A DNA stretch of 64,000 nucleotides from positions 124,001-188,000 of the forward strand of contig NZ_JACYHB010000006.1 in assembly GCF_014837295.1 (NCBI RefSeq), given 5' to 3'. Shown piece after piece: positions 16,060-26,206 of this stretch (positions within the stretch are counted from its first letter, which is position 1; the number at the start of each line of letters is the position of its first letter). The notes beneath the pieces are model-generated. The model searched no databases and was not told the DNA's origin. It saw only the letters and a list, made by a program, of their open reading frames with translations. Made by a program: the position numbers and the translations under genes. The DNA is from Cellulosimicrobium arenosum (lineage in GTDB: Bacteria; Actinomycetota; Actinomycetes; Actinomycetales; Cellulomonadaceae).

Positions 16060-18933
16060 TCAGGAACGCGGCTTCTCCCGCATCTCGAACGTCTGGATCG
16101 TGTCACCGATCTGCAGGTCGTTGAAGGACCCGAGCCCGATACCGCACTCGTAGCCCTCGCGGACCTCGGTCGCGTCGTCCTTGAACCGCTTGAGCGACTC
16201 GACCGTGAGGTTGTCCCCCACGATCTTGCCGTCGCGCAGGACGCGCGCCTTGGCGTTGCGGCGGATCTCGCCGGACCGGACGATCGTGCCGGCGATGTTG
16301 CCGAACTTCGAGGACCGGAAGATCTCGCGGATCTCCGCGGCGCCCAGCTGGGCCTCCTCGTACTCCGGCTTGAGCATGCCCTTGAGCGCTGCCTCGACGT
16401 CGTCGATCGCCTGGTAGATGACCGAGTAGAACTTGACCTCGACGCCTTCGCGCTCGGCCAGGTCCTCGACGCGCTCGCCGTACTTCACGTTGAAGCCGAT
16501 GATGATCGCGTTGTCGACCGTCGCCAGGTTGACGTCGTTCTGCGTGATCGAACCGACACCGCGGTGGATGACACGCAGCTCGACCTCGTCACCGACGTCG
16601 ATCTTGAGCAGTGCGTCCTCGAGCGCCTCCACGACACCGGAGACATCACCCTTGAGGACCAGGTTGAGCGTCTCGACCTTGCCCTGCTGCAGCGCCTGGG
16701 TGAAGTCCTCGAGGCTGATGCGCTTGCGGCGCTTGGCCAGGAGGGCGGCACGCTCGGCGGCCTCACGCTTCTCGGCGATCTGCCGCGCGGTGCGCTCGTC
16801 GGGCGCGACGAGGAACGTGTCCCCCGCGCTCGGCACCGAGGCGAGACCGAGGACGAGGACCGGTCGGGCCGGGTCGGCCTGCTTGAGCGAGTTGCCGTGC
16901 TCGTCGAACATCGCACGGACCCGGCCGTGAGCCGTCCCCGCGACGATGGCGTCGCCGACGCGCAGCGTGCCGGACTGGACGAGGACGGTCGCGACGGCGC
17001 CGCGGCCCTTGTCCAGGTTGGCCTCGATGGCGACACCGCGGGCGTCCTTGTCGGGGTTGGCCCGCAGGTCGAGCGAGGCGTCGGCCGTGAGCAGGACGGC
17101 CTCGAGGAGCGCGTCGATGCCCTTGTTCTGCTTCGCGGACACCTCGACGAACATGGTCTCGCCGCCGTACTCCTCGGCCACCAGGTTGTACTCGGTGAGC
17201 TGCTGGCGGATCTTGTCGGGGTTGGCCCCCTCCTTGTCCACCTTGTTCACCGCCACGACGATCGGCACGTTCGCCGCCTGGGCGTGGTTGAGCGCCTCGA
17301 TGGTCTGCGGCATGACGCCGTCGTCGGCGGCCACGACGAGGATCGCGATGTCCGTCACCTGGGCACCACGGGCACGCATCGCGGTGAACGCCTCGTGACC
17401 CGGGGTGTCGATGAAGGTGATGGCACGGTCGTTGCCCTCGTGCTCGTGGCGCACCTGGTAGGCACCGATGTGCTGCGTGATGCCGCCGGCCTCGCCGGAG
17501 ATGACGTCGGTCTGGCGGATCGCGTCGAGCAGACGCGTCTTTCCGTGGTCGACGTGACCCATGACGGTCACGACCGGCGGACGCGCCTGGAGCACGTCGT
17601 CCGACTCCGCGGCCTCCTCGGCCTCGAGGTCGATGTCGAAGGCCCCGAGCAGCTCGCGGTCCTCCTCCTCGGCCGACACCATCTCGATGACGTAGCCGAG
17701 CTCGGACGCGAGCGTGCCGAACGTGTCCTCGTCGAGCGACTGCGTGGCCGTGGCCATCTCGCCGAGGTGCAGCAGCACGGTGACGAGGCTCGCCGGGTTG
17801 GCGTCGATCTTGTCGGCGAGGTCGTTGAGCGAGGAGCCGTGACGCAGTCGCACGACGGTCGAGCCGTTCCCACGGGGAACCTGCACGCCACCGAGCGACG
17901 GCGCCTGCATCTGCTCGAACTCCTGGCGCTTCGCCCGCTTCGACTTGCGGCCTCGCACGGGACGACCGCCGGCGCGCCCGAAGGCACCCTGCGTCGACCC
18001 ACGACCGGCACCACCGCGGCCGCCGCCACCGGGACGACCGCCGAAGCCGCCGCCACCACCGGGACGACCGCCGAAGCCGCCGCCACCACCACCGGCACCC
18101 GGTCGGCCTCCGCCGCGGCCGCCGGGAGCCGGGCGCTCGCCCGGACGCCCGACGGACGTCTGCTTCCCGGGCATCATGCCGGGGTTCGGACGCGCACCGG
18201 CACCACCGGGGCGCGGTGCGGGACGCGGGCCGCCGGGACGGGGCCCGCCGGAGCGCTCAGCACTCCCGCTGCCGGTCTCGGCGCGGTCGGCACGGTCCGG
18301 ACGCTGGCCGGGCCGGGGCATGCCCTGGCTCGACGCGAACGGGTTGTTCCCGGGTCGCGACGCACCGGGGCGGGGGCCGCCCTGGCGCGGCATTCCCTGG
18401 CTCGACGCGAACGGGTTGTTCCCGGGACGCGACGCACCCGGACGTGCCGCAGGGCGCGGTCCGGGGGTGGGCGCGTTCCCGCCACCGGCGGGCTTCGGCG
18501 AGGCCGACGGCTTCGACTGCCCGGAGGACGGACCCTGCCCCGTGCCCGCGCTCTGCGCGGCGTCGTCGGACGGGGTGGGCGCGCTCGGCGGCGTCGGCGT
18601 GCCGGACGGCTTCTCGCGCGGTGCCGACGGCTCGGGAGCCTTCGGCTCGGCCGCCGACGTCTGCTCCACGGGCTTCGCCGCGGCAGGCTTGGGGCCTGCG
18701 GGCCTGGGCCCTGCGGGCTTGGCGCCGGCGGGCTTCGGTCCGGACGTCGTGGACGCTCCGGACGTGTCCGCTCCCCCTGCGGGGAAGGCGTCACGCAGCT
18801 TGCGGACGACCGGCGGTTCGATGGTCGAGGATGCCGAGCGGACGAACTCACCGAGCTCCGTCAGCTTGGTCATGATGGACTTGCTCTCCACCCCGAGCTC
18901 CTTGGCGAGCTCGTAGACGCGGACCTTAGCCAC
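16060..18933 (-). CDS. infB: Translation initiation factor IF-2
   Basis: 957 residues. The N-terminal helical domain starts [18 protein letters not shown]; a long Pro/Gly/Ala-rich linker (about 55-320) carries duplicated segments and runs of [11 protein letters not shown]; a second N-domain ([17 protein letters not shown]) is followed by the G domain with G1 [10 protein letters not shown]3 DTPGHEAF and G4 NKVDKE, then domains II-IV ending at the fMet-tRNA-binding C2 region. This GTPase delivers initiator tRNA to the 30S subunit. ATG start with AGGAGAG upstream. It lies downstream of nusA and ylxR, and a terminator-like stem separates it from rbfA. Confidence 0.97.
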   Translation of the reverse strand: MAKVRVYELAKELGVESKSIMTKLTELGEFVRSASSTIEPPVVRKLRDAFPAGGADTSGASTTSGPKPAGAKPAGPRPAGPKPAAAKPVEQTSAAEPKAPEPSAPREKPSGTPTPPSAPTPSDDAAQSAGTGQGPSSGQSKPSASPKPAGGGNAPTPGPRPAARPGASRPGNNPFASSQGMPRQGGPRPGASRPGNNPFASSQGMPRPGQRPDRADRAETGSGSAERSGGPRPGGPRPAPRPGGAGARPNPGMMPGKQTSVGRPGERPAPGGRGGGRPGAGGGGGGFGGRPGGGGGFGGRPGGGGRGGAGRGSTQGAFGRAGGRPVRGRKSKRAKRQEFEQMQAPSLGGVQVPRGNGSTVVRLRHGSSLNDLADKIDANPASLVTVLLHLGEMATATQSLDEDTFGTLASELGYVIEMVSAEEEDRELLGAFDIDLEAEEAAESDDVLQARPPVVTVMGHVDHGKTRLLDAIRQTDVISGEAGGITQHIGAYQVRHEHEGNDRAITFIDTPGHEAFTAMRARGAQVTDIAILVVAADDGVMPQTIEALNHAQAANVPIVVAVNKVDKEGANPDKIRQQLTEYNLVAEEYGGETMFVEVSAKQNKGIDALLEAVLLTADASLDLRANPDKDARGVAIEANLDKGRGAVATVLVQSGTLRVGDAIVAGTAHGRVRAMFDEHGNSLKQADPARPVLVLGLASVPSAGDTFLVAPDERTARQIAEKREAAERAALLAKRRKRISLEDFTQALQQGKVETLNLVLKGDVSGVVEALEDALLKIDVGDEVELRVIHRGVGSITQNDVNLATVDNAIIIGFNVKYGERVEDLAEREGVEVKFYSVIYQAIDDVEAALKGMLKPEYEEAQLGAAEIREIFRSSKFGNIAGTIVRSGEIRRNAKARVLRDGKIVGDNLTVESLKRFKDDATEVREGYECGIGLGSFNDLQIGDTIQTFEMREKPRS
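18317..18460. repeat. infB: 72-bp tandem duplication inside infB
   Basis: A 32-bp core (18323-18354 and 18395-18426) is identical at an offset of 72 bp (24 codons) and flanking bases match imperfectly, so the IF-2 linker contains two copies of [18 protein letters not shown]. In frame, hence tolerated in the flexible linker. Confidence 0.8.
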
Positions 18934-18979
18934 AACTCTCCTGTCTCGGCCCGCCCGGACAGGGAGGACCGTCGTTAGT

Positions 18980-19007
18980 GCTGGGTGCTCATCGCTGGGT
19001 ACTCATC
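18980..19007. repeat. 14-bp tandem repeat upstream of infB
   Basis: GCTGGGTGCTCATC is followed directly by GCTGGGTACTCATC (one mismatch), with a third degenerate CGTGCCCATC after it, in the 190-bp gap between ylxR and infB. No coding role is seen. Confidence 0.6.
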
Positions 19008-19123
19008 GCGTGCCCATCGGCTTCTAACCCGCTTCCTTGTCGACGTGTCGTGCGGTGCGGCCGGCCACGAACGCGTCGTGCCCGGTCGGATCTCGTACCC
19101 GTCCCGCGGTCGGGACGGACAGC

Positions 19124-19444
19124 TCAGCGGCGCTCTCCCCGGTGGGCCTCGACGACGGCGTGCACGTGCGTGAGGTCGAGCGGACCTGCGATACGCAGGG
19201 CCCGCGGGACCGACCGCCGACGCTCAGCCGCCTCGAGGCACCGCGGCTCGGGATGGAGCCACGCACCGCGACCGGGCAACGAGCCGCGGACGTCGACGAC
19301 GAGACGAGGCTCATCGTTCCCGTCCGAGCGGTCGAGGACCAGTCGGAGAAGAACTGACCTCAGGTCACGACCCCGGCACCCGACGCACGTACGAACCGGT
19401 CCAACCTGCTGCGGTTCGCGCAGCGCAGAAGGGTCGGTAGGCAT
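19124..19444 (-). CDS. ylxR: YlxR (DUF448) family RNA-binding protein
   Basis: 106 residues from the ATG at 19444. The core [20 protein letters not shown] and the motif [19 protein letters not shown] are diagnostic of YlxR, a small basic protein encoded between nusA and infB in Gram-positive bacteria. In other bacteria it has been linked to RNA binding and, as RnpM, to RNase P regulation. Normal length. It lies 88 bp after the nusA stop and 190 bp before infB on the same strand, so it is probably part of the rimP-nusA-ylxR-infB transcript. Confidence 0.9.
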   Translation of the reverse strand: MPTDPSALREPQQVGPVRTCVGCRGRDLRSVLLRLVLDRSDGNDEPRLVVDVRGSLPGRGAWLHPEPRCLEAAERRRSVPRALRIAGPLDLTHVHAVVEAHRGERR

Positions 19445-19532
19445 GCTGGGGATGACGGATCGTGGCCCGGTCCCTGACAGTCTACCGCGCCCGCCCAGCG
19501 CGTGTGACCGGTTCACGGCGCGGAGCTCCTGC

Positions 19533-20591
19533 TCACCGCGCCGCCCCACCCGCGTCCGCGTCCGCGTCCGCGGCGGTTCCGGGCTCCGTGGCACCGCCCT
19601 CGTCGGACCGGATGTCGATCCGCCAACCGGTGAGCTTCGCGGCGAGACGGGCGTTCTGCCCCTCCTTGCCGATGGCGAGCGAGAGCTGGAAGTCGGGCAC
19701 CACGACGCGCGCGGCGCGCGCGACCTCGTCCACGACGGTGACCGACGACACACGCGCCGGGGACAGCGCGTTGGCCACGAACCGCGCGGGGTCGTCCGCG
19801 TGGTCCACGATGTCGATCTTCTCGCCGTGCAGCTCCGCCATCACCGCCCGGACGCGCGAGCCCATCGGGCCGATGCAGGCGCCCTTGGCACCGAGACCCG
19901 GCACGGTCGAACGCACGGCGACCTTGGAGCGGTGGCCCGCCTCCCGTGCGATCGCCGTGATCTCCACCGAACCGTCCGCGATCTCCGGGACCTCGAGCTC
20001 GAACAGCTTGCGCACGAGGTTCGGGTGCGTTCGGCTCAACGTGATCTGCGCGCCCTTCATCCCACGGGCCACCTCGAGCACGTAGGCGCGCAGCCGCTCG
20101 CCGTGCACGTACTCCTCGGTCGGCACCTGCTCGTGCGGTGGCAGGACCGCCTCGGTGCCGCCGACCTCCACCAGCACCGTGCGGGGGTCGCGCCCCTGCT
20201 GGATGACACCCGCGAGGACCTCGCCCTCCTTGCCGCGGAACGTGCCGAGGATCTGGTCGTCCTCCGCGTCGCGGAGCCGCTGCACGATCACCTGGCGGGC
20301 TGTCGCGGTCGCGATGCGACCGAAGTCAGCAGGGGTGTGGTCGAACTCGGGTCCGAGCTCGACCGGCCCTGGGGCAGCTTCCTCGTCCTGGTCGGGAGCG
20401 GCGATCGCCTCGCGCGCCCAGACCGTCACGTGCCCGGACTTGCGGTCGAGCTCGACGCGCGCCCGCGCGTACGCCTCCGGCGTGCGGTGGTAGGCCGAGA
20501 GCAGGGCCTGCTCGATCGCGCCGACGAGCACGTCGAGACTGAGGTCCCGCTCGCGCTCCAGCAGGCGCAGGGTCGTCATGTCGATGTCCAT
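19533..20591 (-). CDS. nusA: Transcription termination/antitermination protein NusA
   Basis: 352 residues from the ATG at 20591, preceded by GAGGAGG; a longer frame upstream overlaps rimP and is rejected. Domain order: N-terminal RNA-polymerase-binding domain ([17 protein letters not shown]), S1 domain (about 130-205, around [17 protein letters not shown]), KH1 ([19 protein letters not shown]) and KH2 ([20 protein letters not shown]). The C-terminal acidic repeats of proteobacterial NusA are absent, as usual in actinobacteria; instead there is a short Ala/Asp-rich tail. It acts with RNA polymerase in pausing, termination and rRNA antitermination. 4-bp gap after rimP. Confidence 0.96.
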   Translation of the reverse strand: MDIDMTTLRLLERERDLSLDVLVGAIEQALLSAYHRTPEAYARARVELDRKSGHVTVWAREAIAAPDQDEEAAPGPVELGPEFDHTPADFGRIATATARQVIVQRLRDAEDDQILGTFRGKEGEVLAGVIQQGRDPRTVLVEVGGTEAVLPPHEQVPTEEYVHGERLRAYVLEVARGMKGAQITLSRTHPNLVRKLFELEVPEIADGSVEITAIAREAGHRSKVAVRSTVPGLGAKGACIGPMGSRVRAVMAELHGEKIDIVDHADDPARFVANALSPARVSSVTVVDEVARAARVVVPDFQLSLAIGKEGQNARLAAKLTGWRIDIRSDEGGATEPGTAADADADAGGAAR

Positions 20592-20595
20592 CAGG

Positions 20596-21219
20596 TCAAG
20601 CCTCCTCGTCGTCGGTGCCGCGGCCGGCGGCGGTCGTGCCGGTGCTCTCGCCGTCGAGCTCGGGCAGCGCCGCGTCGAGCGCGCGCCGCAGCTCCACCTG
20701 CACCTGCCCGCGCACGACGTCGGCGAGCGGGACGCTGCACGAGCGCACCCGGCCGCGTGCGTCCTTGACGTCGAGAGCGAGGTCGACGCGTTCTGCGTCA
20801 CCCGGCGCGGGCGTCGTGACGTCGACCAGCCGGCCCTCCACGTCACCGCCGTCGACGAGCCGGAGCCTCACCACGCGCCCGCGGGCGCGGCGGAAGTGGC
20901 GTGCCTGCGTCAGCGCGCGGTCGGTACCCGGCGTGGAGACCTCGAGCGTGTAGGCACCGCGCAGAGCGCCCACGTCGTCCAGCGCGGCCGACACCGGTCG
21001 TGACACCTCGGCGACCGTGTCGAGGTCGAGACTCCCCAGCACGTCGTCGGGGAGGTCGACCACGATCCGCACCACCGACCGGGAGCCCGCGCGAGAGACC
21101 GTGACGTCCTCGAGCACGAGACCCTCGGTCTCGACCACCGGTCGCACGACTCGTCGAACGCTCGCGCTCAGCGTGTCCTCGCCTCGCTTCGAGGGCTGAT
21201 CGCCCGCCTGCCCTGCCAT
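20596..21219 (-). CDS. rimP: Ribosome maturation factor RimP
   Basis: 207 residues. The N-terminal domain has [19 protein letters not shown] and the [21 protein letters not shown] segment, followed by the landmark [18 protein letters not shown] (family consensus EVSSPG-DR-L) and the Sm-like C-terminal domain with [12 protein letters not shown]. The C-terminus is extended by about 25 Gly/Thr/Glu-rich residues. RimP assists 30S maturation. It is the first gene of the nusA-infB block; the 121-bp region before it is shared with a divergent lipoprotein gene. Confidence 0.93.
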   Translation of the reverse strand: MAGQAGDQPSKRGEDTLSASVRRVVRPVVETEGLVLEDVTVSRAGSRSVVRIVVDLPDDVLGSLDLDTVAEVSRPVSAALDDVGALRGAYTLEVSTPGTDRALTQARHFRRARGRVVRLRLVDGGDVEGRLVDVTTPAPGDAERVDLALDVKDARGRVRSCSVPLADVVRGQVQVELRRALDAALPELDGESTGTTAAGRGTDDEEA

Positions 21220-21340
21220 GAAACTCAGCTCCCGTCGGCTCGCACGCCGGGCACGGATACGACCGGTGTGTTGTTGTCCTGCCTCGACCAGTGCTCAGCG
21301 TAACGACTCACCTGCCCGGAACGTGACATCATCGCCCCTG

Positions 21341-22435
21341 ATGAGTGCGCACGCGACCGCGGCACCCCCCGCCGCTCCCGACGACCCGCCCCGAGGGCGC
21401 CGCCGTCCGTCCGCGGTCCCGGCGGCCGGCGCGGCGCTCGCGCTCGCGGTCCTGCTCGGCGGATGCGGCCTCCGGATCGAGACCCCGACACCCACGGAAC
21501 CGGTCCCGGACGCCCGCGAGCTCGTCCGCGAGACCGCCGTCCTCGACGCCCGCACCGTGAGCGAGCTGGTGAGCGAGGTCACGCCGACGGTGAAAGACGC
21601 CGACGTCCTCGCGCTGCTCGCCGAGGTGGACGATTTCGCCACGGAGCACGTCGACGCGCTCGGGGGCGTCTACGACTCCGGGCTCCCGTCCGGGCTCGGA
21701 TCCACCGACGACCAACCCCGTCCCGCCGTGACCACGACGGCACCGCGCACGGACGACGAGGCGGCCGAGAGCTCGTCCGAGGACACGGGGTCCGCGTCCG
21801 CGACCACCGAGCCGGCCACCACCGACGACGTCGTGACCGCGCTCGTCGAGGCGTCCCAACGCACGGGCGCCTCCGCGGACGCGACGCAGGACGGGGAGCT
21901 CGCACGTCTGCTGGCCTCGGTGGCGACGTCGGAGGACCTGTCCGCCCGTCGGCTCGCCGCGGCCACCGGCTCGGAGGCCGCGGACGTCCTGGTGACCGCC
22001 GTCCCCGTCGTGGACGAGGCCCCCTCGGGGGTCGGTGCAGCAGACCTTGCGACCCTGGTCGCCTCCGAGGACTCGGCGGGGTACGCCTACGAGGTCCGGG
22101 CCGCGCAGACCGACGGCAAGGTCCGCACGCGCGCGGTGGAGCGGGCCGCGCAGCACCGTGCACGCGCGCAGGCCTGGGCACTGGCCGCAGGCACCGGGGG
22201 GACCGACCAGGATCCGCGCCGAGTCGCATACGTCCTGCCCGACGACGACGTCCGGGCCCTCGCCCAGCTGCTCGAGACCGACCTGGCGGTCTCCTACGCG
22301 TCCCTCGTCGCGACGGCGACGCCCCAGTCCCGGGCGACGTCCGTCGGGCTGCTCGAGGACGCGTGGTCCGCGGCCGTCTCGTGGGGCGCCGCACCCTCGG
22401 CCTTCCCCGGCATGCCGGAGCAGGCCGAGGGCTGA
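21341..22435 (+). CDS. Putative lipoprotein with C-terminal DUF4439 (ferritin-like) domain
   Basis: 364 residues from the ATG at 21341. A proline-rich basic N-terminus, a hydrophobic stretch (AAGALALAVLLGG-like, about 30-43) and the lipobox LLGGC predict a lipid-anchored secreted protein. The middle (about 120-160) is Ser/Thr/Asp-rich linker. The C-terminal 140 residues (AQAWALAAG, LAQLLETDLAVSYA, LEDAWSAAVSW) match the all-helical DUF4439 ferritin-like domain found in actinobacterial lipoproteins next to rimP. No obvious metal-binding Glu/His set, so a ferritin activity is not claimed. Divergent from rimP; the next gene, proS, converges on it. Confidence 0.8.
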   Translation: MSAHATAAPPAAPDDPPRGRRRPSAVPAAGAALALAVLLGGCGLRIETPTPTEPVPDARELVRETAVLDARTVSELVSEVTPTVKDADVLALLAEVDDFATEHVDALGGVYDSGLPSGLGSTDDQPRPAVTTTAPRTDDEAAESSSEDTGSASATTEPATTDDVVTALVEASQRTGASADATQDGELARLLASVATSEDLSARRLAAATGSEAADVLVTAVPVVDEAPSGVGAADLATLVASEDSAGYAYEVRAAQTDGKVRTRAVERAAQHRARAQAWALAAGTGGTDQDPRRVAYVLPDDDVRALAQLLETDLAVSYASLVATATPQSRATSVGLLEDAWSAAVSWGAAPSAFPGMPEQAEG

Positions 22436-22493
22436 GCCCCCGCCCACGGCGGCCCGACCCGGCCGCAGTCCCCGCAGCGGCCCGGGCGACGGC

Positions 22494-24320
22494 TCAGCCC
22501 AGCAGCTGCTGGACGCGTTCCACGGCCCGGTCGACGGCGTCGGCCACCGGGGCCTGTTCGGCCTCGCCCATCCGCGCCCGGAGCTCGACGACCCCGTCGG
22601 CCAGGCCGCGGCCCACGACGAGCAGCACCGGGACCCCGAGCAGCTCGGCGTCCTTGAACTTCACGCCGGGCGAGACCTTGGGACGGTCGTCGTAGATCAC
22701 CTCGACGCCCCGCGCCACCAGCTCGCCGGAGATCCTCTCGGCCTCCTCGAACACCGCCGCGTCCTTGCCCGTCGCGACGACGTGCACGTGTGCCGGCGCG
22801 ACGTGCGCGGGCCACGCGAGCCCGGCGTCGTCGTGGTTGGCCTCCGCGAGCGCCGCGAGCACCCGGGTGACGCCGATGCCGTACGAGCCCATGGTCACCA
22901 CGACCTGCTTGCCGTTCTCGTCGAGGACCGTCAGTCCCAGCGCCTGGGCGTACTTGCGCCCGAGCTGGAAGATGTGACCGATCTCGATACCTCGCGCGAG
23001 CTCCAGCGGACCGGAACCGTCGGGCGCAGGGTCCCCGGCGCGGACCTCCGCCGCCTCGATGGCCCCGTCGGCGCTGAAGTCCCGACCGGCGACGAGGTCG
23101 AACACGTGCCGACCGTCCTCGTCGGCACCGGTGATCCAGCGGGTCCCGGACACGACCCGAGGGTCGAGCAGGTACCGGACCGGCTGCCGCGCCGTCACGT
23201 TGTCGGCCACGCTCTCGTCGACCTGCGGTCGTTCGTCGGCGACGCTCGGGCCGAAGGCCCGCGGGCCGATGTAGCCCTTGACGAGCTCGGGGTGCGCTGC
23301 GAAGTCCGCGTCCGTGGCGGGCTCGACCTCTGCGGGCTCGAACGCGGCACCGGCACGCTTCAGGTCGACCCCGCGGTCGCCCGGCAGACCCACGACGACG
23401 ATCTCGCGGCGACCGTCCGGGTGCGTGACGGCCAGCACGACGTTCTTGAGCGTGTCGGCTGCGGTCCATGGCCGGTCGTCGCGCGCGTGGTGCGCGTTGG
23501 CGAAGGCGACGAGGGAGTCGATCGTGGGTGTGCCGGGCGTCTCCTCGACGTGCGCGGCGGGCGCGTCGGTGGCGTCGATCGCCTCGGGCACGGGCGTGAC
23601 CACGGCCTCGACGTTCGCCGCGTAGCCGCCGGGAGAGCGCACGAACGTGTCCTCCCCGATCGGCGTCGGCGTGAGGAACTCCTCCGAGCGCGAGCCGCCC
23701 ATGGCGCCCGACGTGGCCGCGACGACCACGTACTCGAGACCGAGCCGGTCGAAGATGCGCTGGTACGCGGCGCGCTGTGCCGCGTAGGACGCGTCCAGTC
23801 CCGCGTCGGTGGTGTCGAACGAGTAGGCGTCCTTCATCACGAACTCACGACCGCGGATGAGCCCCGCGCGAGGACGCGCCTCGTCCCGGTACTTCGTCTG
23901 GATCTGGAACAGCGTCACCGGCAGGTCCTTGTACGACGAGTACAGGTCCTTGACCAGGAGCGTGAACATCTCCTCGTGCGTCGGCGCGAGGAGGTAGTCG
24001 CCGTCCTTGCGGTCGGTGAGCCGGAACAGGTTGGGTCCGTACTCGGTCCAGCGCCCGGTCGTCTCGTACGGCTCGCGCGGCAGCAGCGCAGGGAAGTGCA
24101 CCTCCTGCGCGCCCGCTGCGGTCATCTCCTCGCGGACGACGGCCTCGACCTTGGCGAGCACGCGCAGGCCGAGCGGCAGCCACGTGTAGATGCCGGGGGC
24201 CGCGCGACGGATGTACCCGGCACGCACGAGGAGGCGGTGGCTGGCGACCTCGGCATCGGCCGGGTCCTCGCGCAGCGTCCGGACGAAGAGGGAGGACAGG
24301 CGCAGGAGGTCGGATGACAT
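22494..24320 (-). CDS. proS: Proline-tRNA ligase (bacterial type)
   Basis: 608 residues from the ATG at 24320. Class II synthetase: motif 1 around [19 protein letters not shown], motif 2 [23 protein letters not shown], motif 3 [14 protein letters not shown]; an editing (INS) domain of about 180 residues lies between motifs 2 and 3 ([17 protein letters not shown] to [11 protein letters not shown]), and the anticodon-binding domain is at the C-terminus. It charges tRNA-Pro and edits Ala-tRNA-Pro. A TAGGGT box 7 nt before the ATG indicates a leaderless mRNA, divergent from the glycosylase gene 33 bp away. Confidence 0.97.
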   Translation of the reverse strand: MSSDLLRLSSLFVRTLREDPADAEVASHRLLVRAGYIRRAAPGIYTWLPLGLRVLAKVEAVVREEMTAAGAQEVHFPALLPREPYETTGRWTEYGPNLFRLTDRKDGDYLLAPTHEEMFTLLVKDLYSSYKDLPVTLFQIQTKYRDEARPRAGLIRGREFVMKDAYSFDTTDAGLDASYAAQRAAYQRIFDRLGLEYVVVAATSGAMGGSRSEEFLTPTPIGEDTFVRSPGGYAANVEAVVTPVPEAIDATDAPAAHVEETPGTPTIDSLVAFANAHHARDDRPWTAADTLKNVVLAVTHPDGRREIVVVGLPGDRGVDLKRAGAAFEPAEVEPATDADFAAHPELVKGYIGPRAFGPSVADERPQVDESVADNVTARQPVRYLLDPRVVSGTRWITGADEDGRHVFDLVAGRDFSADGAIEAAEVRAGDPAPDGSGPLELARGIEIGHIFQLGRKYAQALGLTVLDENGKQVVVTMGSYGIGVTRVLAALAEANHDDAGLAWPAHVAPAHVHVVATGKDAAVFEEAERISGELVARGVEVIYDDRPKVSPGVKFKDAELLGVPVLLVVGRGLADGVVELRARMGEAEQAPVADAVDRAVERVQQLLG

Positions 24321-24327
24321 GCGCCCA

Positions 24328-24333
24328 ACCCTA
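24328..24333 (-). promoter_or_regulatory. -10 element of leaderless proS promoter
   Basis: TAGGGT on the minus strand is followed by 7 nt and the proS ATG, without a Shine-Dalgarno sequence. Confidence 0.5.
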
Positions 24334-24341
24334 CCGGCGGC

Positions 24342-24347
24342 GAGGAT
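24342..24347 (+). promoter_or_regulatory. Candidate -10 element of leaderless Fpg/Nei promoter
   Basis: GAGGAT lies 6 nt before the ATG at 24354; the box overlaps the divergent proS promoter region. It could instead act as a weak ribosome binding site. Confidence 0.3.
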
Positions 24348-24353
24348 GGCTCC

Positions 24354-25241
24354 ATGCCCGAGCTCCCCGAGGTCGAGGCCCTCGTCCGGTTCCTCGACGA
24401 CCGCGCCGCAGGGCGGTCGGTCGTCGCCGCGGACGTGGCCCAGATCGCCGCGCTCAAGACGTTCGACCCGCCGGTCACCGCCCTGGTCGGCGGGACGGTC
24501 ACCGGTGCCCGTCGGCACGGCAAGTGGTTGGACCTCGTGGTCGACGACGGCCTCCACCTCGTCTTCCACCTCGCCCGTGGTGGCTGGCTGCGGTGGTCGG
24601 AGAAGTCGCCGACCACCCCCGTCCGACCACGGCTCGGCGGCGGTGGGGGCGGCAAGATCGCCGCTCTCGCGCTCCGGGTCCGGTTCGACGACGGCGCGGG
24701 CTTCGACCTCACCGAGGCGGGCACGCGCAAGCGGCTCGCGGTGCACGTCGTACGGCACCCGGCCGAGGTCCGCGCGATCGAGACGCTGGGCGTCGAGCCG
24801 CTGGACCCGGCGTTCACGGCCGACGTGCTCGGGGAGCTCATGGCCGCCCGGAACCAGCAGGTCAAGGGCCTCCTGCGCGACCAGTCGTCGATCGCGGGCA
24901 TCGGCAACGCGTACTCCGACGAGATCCTGCACGCCGCGCGCACGAGCCCGTTCAAGCTCACCCGGTCGTTCGCGCCGGACGAGGTGGCCAGGCTGCACGC
25001 CGCCGTGGGCGAGGTGCTCGCAGCGGCGGTCGCCACGTCGTCGGGCCGGCCCGCGGCGGAGCTGAAGGACGCGAAGCGCTCCGGGATGCGCGTGCACGGC
25101 CGCGCGGGTCAGAAGTGCCCCGTGTGCGGGGACACGGTGCGCGAGGTGAGCTTCGCGGACCGGAGCCTGCAGTACTGCGCGACGTGCCAGACCGGCGGGC
25201 AGGTGCTCGCGGACCGCCGCATGTCCCGCCTGCTGCGGTAG
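24354..25241 (+). CDS. Fpg/Nei family DNA glycosylase / AP lyase
   Basis: 295 residues. Starts [11 protein letters not shown], so the catalytic Pro1-Glu2 after Met removal is intact. Lys in [11 protein letters not shown] (about 57) matches the conserved strand lysine; the helix-two-turn-helix [20 protein letters not shown] (about 172-191) and the C-terminal zinc finger with CPVC and CATC pairs (about 254-280) are complete. It removes oxidised bases in DNA and cleaves the abasic site. An eight-residue Gly-rich loop (LGGGGGGK, about 94-101) separates it from classical MutM, so I call the family only. It is a lone plus-strand gene between proS and a convergent GNAT gene. Confidence 0.9.
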   Translation: MPELPEVEALVRFLDDRAAGRSVVAADVAQIAALKTFDPPVTALVGGTVTGARRHGKWLDLVVDDGLHLVFHLARGGWLRWSEKSPTTPVRPRLGGGGGGKIAALALRVRFDDGAGFDLTEAGTRKRLAVHVVRHPAEVRAIETLGVEPLDPAFTADVLGELMAARNQQVKGLLRDQSSIAGIGNAYSDEILHAARTSPFKLTRSFAPDEVARLHAAVGEVLAAAVATSSGRPAAELKDAKRSGMRVHGRAGQKCPVCGDTVREVSFADRSLQYCATCQTGGQVLADRRMSRLLR

Positions 25242-25244
25242 GGC

Positions 25245-26201
25245 TCAGAACAGGACGGTCGCGTAGCTGCCGACCTGCTCGAAGCCGACCCGCCGGTAGG
25301 TCGCGAGGGCACGGGCGTTGTAGTCGTTGACGTAGAGGGAGACCACCGGCGGGCTCGCCGCGGCACCGCCGGGCAGGGCGCGCGTCTGCCGGACGACCGC
25401 CGCCATCCCCGGCGCGGCGAACCCCCGGCCCCGGTAGCGCGGGTCCACCCACACGCCCTGGACCTGGGCCACCCGGTCCGTCACGGCGCCCAGCTCCGCC
25501 TTGAAGACGACGTGCGCCCCCTGGCCGGGAGCGCCGTCCGGGCCCGTCTCGTCGATCCGGACGAACGACCTGCCGGCACTGACGAGCGCGCGCACCCGAT
25601 CGGCGTAGGCGCGGCCGCCGCCCTGCACGGGCGAGTAGCCGACCTCCTCGGTGAACATGCTCACGCACGCCGGCAGCACCACCGGCACCTCGGCGAGGAC
25701 GGAGCGGCGCACGAGCGGGTCGGGCTCGACGTCGGGCTCGCGGTCGATCGCCAGCGAGGGCTGCTCCGACCGGACCTCGCGGGGTACCGGCCACGACGCC
25801 GAGAGCAGGTCCCACAGCGCGAGCACGCCGGCACGCTCCCCCACGACCGACGACGACCGGCGCCCGGACCGCATCGCGAGCACCGCGAACCCCGCGACGG
25901 CCGCGTCGCGGTCGGCGGCGGAGAGGGTCACCGGGACCACCGGGACCAGGTTGGCGCCCGACCAGCACACGGCCTCGAGGGCGCCCTCGGCGGGGAACCC
26001 CCACGCCTGGCCGCCCGCGGCACGCAGGCCCACGCGCCGCGCGACCTCGAGCCGCGAGGCGGCGAGCGCGGACGCGACCGGATCGCCCGCACACACGGCC
26101 AGGGCCTCGGCCACGTCGACGTCTCGCAGCTCGCGTGCCCGGGGGCGAGGACGCCCGCGCCGCGACGGGTCCGACGAGACCGCCGGGCGCCAGCGTGCCA
26201 C
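25245..26201 (-). CDS. GNAT acetyltransferase with N-terminal DUF4081-type domain
   Basis: 318 residues from the GTG at 26201, 5 nt after the ispG stop; the open frame continues far upstream through ispG in another frame and is rejected. The N-terminal half (about 1-150) resembles the DUF4081 domain of actinobacterial two-part GNAT proteins; the C-terminal half is the catalytic GNAT fold with VQGVWVDPRYRGRGFAAPGM (acetyl-CoA loop RGRGFA) and LYVNDYNARALATYRRVGF. Position directly after ispG is conserved in many actinobacteria. Acceptor unknown. Confidence 0.86.
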   Translation of the reverse strand: MARWRPAVSSDPSRRGRPRPRARELRDVDVAEALAVCAGDPVASALAASRLEVARRVGLRAAGGQAWGFPAEGALEAVCWSGANLVPVVPVTLSAADRDAAVAGFAVLAMRSGRRSSSVVGERAGVLALWDLLSASWPVPREVRSEQPSLAIDREPDVEPDPLVRRSVLAEVPVVLPACVSMFTEEVGYSPVQGGGRAYADRVRALVSAGRSFVRIDETGPDGAPGQGAHVVFKAELGAVTDRVAQVQGVWVDPRYRGRGFAAPGMAAVVRQTRALPGGAAASPPVVSLYVNDYNARALATYRRVGFEQVGSYATVLF

Positions 26202-26206
26202 CGAGG

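Noticed and set aside
17990-18120. CRISPR-like or minisatellite array in the GGC/CCG-rich stretch of infB
   Set aside because: It is in-frame coding sequence for the Gly-rich IF-2 linker; units are short and irregular with no spacers.
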